A stretch of DNA of 7,231 bases, from contig JAFNZQ010000023.1 of NCBI GenBank assembly GCA_017382775.1, positions 1 to 7,231 of the forward strand, read 5' to 3'. This DNA comes from Spirochaetaceae bacterium. GTDB taxonomy: Bacteria; Spirochaetota; Spirochaetia; Treponematales; Treponemataceae. Both the position numbers and the translations under genes were made by a program. The notes below the pieces were generated by a model. It was not told the origin of the DNA. It saw nothing but the letters and a program-made list of their open reading frames with translations, and made no database searches. Shown here piece after piece: positions 6,037-7,231 of this stretch. Numbering within the stretch: the first letter of the stretch is position 1; the number at the start of each line of letters is the position of its first letter.

Positions 6037-6228
6037 TTACTTTCCGATACGATATTCTATTTCTTTTTTGAAAAGTTGTTTTGCCGCAAGAGAAACGGCT
6101 TTATCATCATTTTTCTTAACTTCCGGATCGTCCAATTTTGATAATTGATAAGCGCGGCGACTGGCTGCACAGGTGATTTCGTAAATGTTACCTTCGAATT
6201 TGATTAAATCTTCCAGCGGAAAAATCAT
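6037..6228 (-). CDS. rpoZ: RNA polymerase omega subunit
   Basis: A 63-residue protein matching the short omega subunit, which clamps the C-terminal region of beta-prime and aids RNA polymerase assembly. Diagnostic stretch: YEITCAASRRAYQLSKL at 16-32 (the family's 'iT..aakRArqL' helix), then DDKAVSLAAKQLFKKEIEYR at 41-60, equivalent to the 'Kpv..A..Ei..gki' segment. It is shorter than E. coli omega (about 90 residues) but contains the conserved core. It begins 23 bases after the end of tRNA-Pro with no promoter or terminator recognisable between them, and ends three bases before miaA in the same reading frame. Confidence 0.85.
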   Translation of the reverse strand: MIFPLEDLIKFEGNIYEITCAASRRAYQLSKLDDPEVKKNDDKAVSLAAKQLFKKEIEYRIGK

Positions 6229-6233
6229 GTTTG

Positions 6234-6240
6234 CTCCTTA
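6234..6240 (-). promoter_or_regulatory. Near-perfect Shine-Dalgarno of rpoZ
   Basis: Read on the minus strand the bases are TAAGGAG, fully complementary to the 3' end of typical 16S rRNA, five bases before the ATG at 6228. It fixes the rpoZ start and shows that, if RNase Z trims tRNA-Pro at its 3' end, the remaining 23-base leader is sufficient for translation of the downstream mRNA. Confidence 0.8.
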
Positions 6241-6251
6241 TTTAGGATTCG

Positions 6252-6323
6252 TCGGGCAAGTGGGATTTGAACCCACGACCTCTTGGTCCCGAACCAAGCG
6301 CGCTCCCCCTGCGCTACTGCCCG
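6252..6323 (-). tRNA. tRNA-Pro (anticodon CGG)
   Basis: The minus strand folds into a standard cloverleaf: acceptor CGGGCAG with TTGCCCG (one G-T pair next to the T arm), D stem GCGC/GCGC with a seven-base loop AGGGGGA, anticodon stem CTTGG/CCAAG around TTCGGGA giving anticodon CGG, five-base variable loop AGGTC, and T stem GTGGG/CCCAC around TTCAAAT. The discriminator is A and CCA is not encoded, so RNase Z cleavage and CCA addition are needed. It reads CCG codons. It heads the rpoZ-miaA-rsmD gene run with no intervening terminator. Confidence 0.96.
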
Positions 6324-6342
6324 AAAGTCCCCCTTTCGGGGG
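6320..6342 (-). promoter_or_regulatory. Two mutually exclusive hairpins at the tRNA-Pro 5' leader
   Basis: On the minus strand, CCCCC-GAAA-GGGGG (6342-6329) forms a five-bp stem with a GNRA-type loop. Overlapping it, CCCGAAAG (6340-6333) and CTTTCGGG (6327-6320) form a perfect eight-bp stem around five bases, and this second stem pairs with the first four bases of the tRNA and covers the RNase P site. Both cannot form together. The complementarity is directly seen; any regulatory effect is inference, and the predicted transcription start may fall inside this segment. Confidence 0.45.
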
Positions 6343-6343
6343 T

Positions 6344-6371
6344 ATTTAAACAAAGCGCGCAGGTTTTGCAA
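6344..6371 (-). promoter_or_regulatory. Probable promoter of tRNA-Pro-rpoZ-miaA-rsmD
   Basis: Reading the minus strand, TTGCAA (6371-6366) is four of six to the -35 consensus and TTAAAT (6349-6344) four of six to the -10 consensus, with 16 bases between. The bases just after the -10 box are ACCCCCG, a GC-rich discriminator of the kind known from growth-rate- and ppGpp-controlled stable RNA promoters. It is much weaker in sequence than the tRNA-Asp promoter. The predicted start is near 6337. Confidence 0.5.
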
Positions 6372-6388
6372 GCATTTGCGGCAAAACC
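6362..6388. repeat. Eight-bp perfect inverted repeat overlapping the tRNA-Pro -35 box
   Basis: GGTTTTGC (6362-6369) and GCAAAACC (6381-6388) are exact reverse complements separated by 11 bases. The left arm overlaps the proposed -35 hexamer of tRNA-Pro (6366-6371). It could be an operator or a fragment of RNA structure; nothing in the sequence decides between them. Confidence 0.4.
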
Positions 6389-6390
6389 CT

Positions 6391-6411
6391 CAAGGCACCA
6401 AACACGCCTTG
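6391..6411. repeat. Six-bp inverted repeat between the two tRNA genes
   Basis: CAAGGC (6391-6396) and GCCTTG (6406-6411) are exact reverse complements around nine bases. There is no T run on either side, so it is not a convincing terminator. It lies between the tRNA-Asp terminator and the tRNA-Pro promoter, and together with 6362-6388 makes this 70-base spacer unusually rich in dyads. Confidence 0.3.
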
Positions 6412-6421
6412 TAATGGTGAG

Positions 6422-6451
6422 AAAAAAAAGCAAGCCGCAAAGCTCGCTTTT
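6422..6451 (-). terminator. Rho-independent terminator of tRNA-Asp
   Basis: Starting at the base after the tRNA discriminator, the minus strand reads AAAAGCGAGC, a six-base loop TTTGCG, then GCTTGCTTTT and further Ts (eight in a row). The arms pair over ten bp with one G-T. This is a textbook intrinsic terminator and indicates that tRNA-Asp is a single-gene transcript separate from the tRNA-Pro operon. Confidence 0.9.
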
Positions 6452-6525
6452 CGGGAGCGACGGGACTTGAACCCGCGGTCTTCGGCGTGACAGGCCGACG
6501 CGATAACCAGCTTCGCTACGCCCCC
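6452..6525 (-). tRNA. tRNA-Asp (anticodon GTC)
   Basis: A 74-base cloverleaf on the minus strand: acceptor GGGGGCG/CGCTCCC (one G-T pair), D arm GCGA-AGCTGGTTA-TCGC, anticodon stem TCGGC/GCCGA around CTGTCAC giving GTC, variable loop AGACC, and T arm GCGGG-TTCAAGT-CCCGT. The discriminator is G, as aspartyl-tRNA synthetase requires. CCA is not encoded. It decodes GAC and GAU. Its own promoter and terminator flank it closely, leaving a primary transcript with only about three extra 5' bases. Confidence 0.97.
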
Positions 6526-6534
6526 AATGATGAT

Positions 6535-6563
6535 ATAATATCATAGTTAAAAAACTTTGTCAA
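6535..6563 (-). promoter_or_regulatory. Very strong sigma70-type promoter of tRNA-Asp
   Basis: Minus strand: TTGACA (6563-6558, perfect -35), 17 bases, TATTAT (6540-6535, five of six), preceded by TGA so that it also forms an extended -10 (TGnTATTAT). Transcription should start near 6528, three bases before the tRNA. A 15-bp perfect odd palindrome, ATGATAT-A-ATATCAT on the plus strand (6530-6544), covers the whole -10 region. Confidence 0.88.
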
Positions 6564-6566
6564 GAG

Positions 6567-6601
6567 AAAATCACAAAAAAAGGCAAAAAAAATGAAAAAA
6601 A
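6567..6601. promoter_or_regulatory. Helically phased A-tracts (UP-element-like) upstream of tRNA-Asp
   Basis: On the plus strand there are A-runs at 6567-6570, 6575-6581, 6585-6592 and 6595-6601. Their centres are about 9.5 to 10.5 bases apart, i.e. one per DNA turn, the arrangement that gives intrinsically curved DNA. They lie directly upstream of the tRNA-Asp -35 box, covering the region where the RNA polymerase alpha C-terminal domain binds UP elements. On the minus strand they are T-runs just after the propeller gene and may also serve its termination. Confidence 0.6.
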
Positions 6602-6636
6602 GTTTTATAAAGGCCTTCTTTCGCGATTTTCAAGGC
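6595..6636 (-). terminator. Weak possible terminator of the propeller-like gene
   Basis: Immediately after the stop codon the minus strand has GCCTT (6636-6632) that can pair with AAGGC (6617-6613) around a 14-base loop, followed after a short gap by a seven-T run (6601-6595). The stem is short and the loop large, so this is only a tentative call; the T-rich sequence beyond may help. Confidence 0.35.
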
Positions 6637-7231
6637 TTAAAAATTAAAATCATAGCCATGAAGCTTACCAAGGAAGTCAAAGGTAAACATTTCAGCCTTT
6701 TTGTCACCGTCAAAGTCGGCAAACTGGGGACAGGTGTTGCCTTCCACCGGAAAGCCGTCAATGGATTGTAAATATCCGTCAAAGGCAAAAATCGTGTCCG
6801 AAGCCCCATAAATAAAAATTTCGTCCGCACCATCGTCGTTAATGTCCTGTTTGCTTGTACGAATACTGTCACCGGACAGCCCCTTTACCGAATATTCGGA
6901 AATTATTTCCCCTTCAAAGGATACAACCCTGGCAATTCCGTCAGTATTTACGGTGAAAATCCCTTTTGTGTCCTTGTTGAAGTTGAAAATCAGCGGTGGG
7001 CACAAATAATTTCCATCCAAGTCCAAAGGAAAACCTTCCACGGAATTGCCTTCCAAATCCCACAGAGATAGCATTCCGTTTTGTGCCAAAAAAATCACTT
7101 TGGGATTTCGCCCTTGGACAATTTGTGGTGCGGTAACCACGTTGCCACCGCCGTCGCAAGGCCAATTTTGCAGCAATTCGCCGTTTTTCAAAAACAGGTA
7201 CACATCCCCGAAAATGCTTTGTGGCGCACAG
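6637..7231 (-). CDS. Repeat-containing beta-propeller-like protein (FG-GAP/VCBS-type), 5'-truncated
   Basis: The C-terminal 197 residues of a longer protein: the frame stays open to the window edge, and a GTG at 7203 is internal to a repeat. The visible part is about four and a half blade-like repeats of 35-50 residues. The first two, third and fifth begin with similar motifs (CAPQ, TAPQ, CPPL, CPQF). Several carry a GFP motif after a turn (VEGFPLDLDG, IDGFPVEG), and two carry acidic loops DINDDGADEI and DFDGDKKAEM, which resemble the calcium-binding Dx[DN]xDG loops of FG-GAP/VCBS propellers. Such proteins are usually exported and act as binding or scaffold domains; no catalytic motif is visible. 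The N-terminus and any signal peptide are outside the window, so location and function remain unknown. It ends without an anchoring or sorting signal. Confidence 0.7.
   Translation of the reverse strand, partial: CAPQSIFGDVYLFLKNGELLQNWPCDGGGNVVTAPQIVQGRNPKVIFLAQNGMLSLWDLEGNSVEGFPLDLDGNYLCPPLIFNFNKDTKGIFTVNTDGIARVVSFEGEIISEYSVKGLSGDSIRTSKQDINDDGADEIFIYGASDTIFAFDGYLQSIDGFPVEGNTCPQFADFDGDKKAEMFTFDFLGKLHGYDFNF

Noticed and set aside
6314..6544. Minus-strand open frame spanning the tRNA genes
   Set aside because: Both tRNAs fold perfectly and the frame merely reads through them and the terminator; it has no ribosome binding site.
1..7231. Search for CRISPR arrays, IS elements, phage genes, toxin-antitoxin pairs or defence genes
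   Set aside because: No spaced direct repeats, transposase motifs, terminal inverted repeats with target duplications, or such gene pairs are visible; tRNA genes show no duplicated 3' end suggesting an integrated element.

Overview
The window is ordinary chromosomal housekeeping DNA, moderately AT-rich and tightly packed, from a bacterium most likely in the Spirochaetes and probably a Treponema relative. That assignment is inference. It rests on a fused IspD-IspF enzyme directly after a CarD-type RNA polymerase regulator, a short omega subunit of spirochaete-like appearance, a dephospho-CoA kinase with a GKN P-loop, and tRNA genes without encoded CCA. No phage, IS element, CRISPR array, toxin system or other dedicated accessory system is visible.

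Left, plus strand (1-1950): the C-terminal part of a family 3 amino-acid-type ABC transporter binding protein, then coaE (dephospho-CoA kinase), then a membrane-anchored SPOR-domain protein. The first two share one base (TAATG) and the second and third are one base apart, so they look like one operon. A 13-bp hairpin follows.

Middle, plus strand (1984-4559): a near-consensus promoter (TTGACA-17-TAAAAT) drives a second operon: a small TPR-like lipoprotein, a YjbQ/UPF0047 protein, CarD with a very acidic tail, and bifunctional IspDF of the MEP isoprenoid pathway. Successive genes overlap or nearly touch. The promoter lies so close to the first ATG that the mRNA is probably leaderless.

Right, minus strand (read from 7231 down to 4556): the end of a repeat-rich beta-propeller-like protein; then tRNA-Asp(GUC) with a very strong promoter, phased A-tracts upstream and a clean intrinsic terminator; then tRNA-Pro(CGG), apparently transcribed with rpoZ (RNA polymerase omega), miaA (tRNA A37 prenyltransferase) and rsmD (16S rRNA G966 methyltransferase). 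rsmD runs head-on into ispDF with overlapping stop codons.

Functionally, CarD and omega both act on RNA polymerase. The two tRNAs, MiaA and RsmD belong to the translation apparatus. IspDF lies on the pathway to DMAPP, the prenyl donor used by MiaA. The most interesting signals are regulatory: the leaderless start, the tRNA-mRNA operon with competing leader hairpins, and the phased A-tract array.
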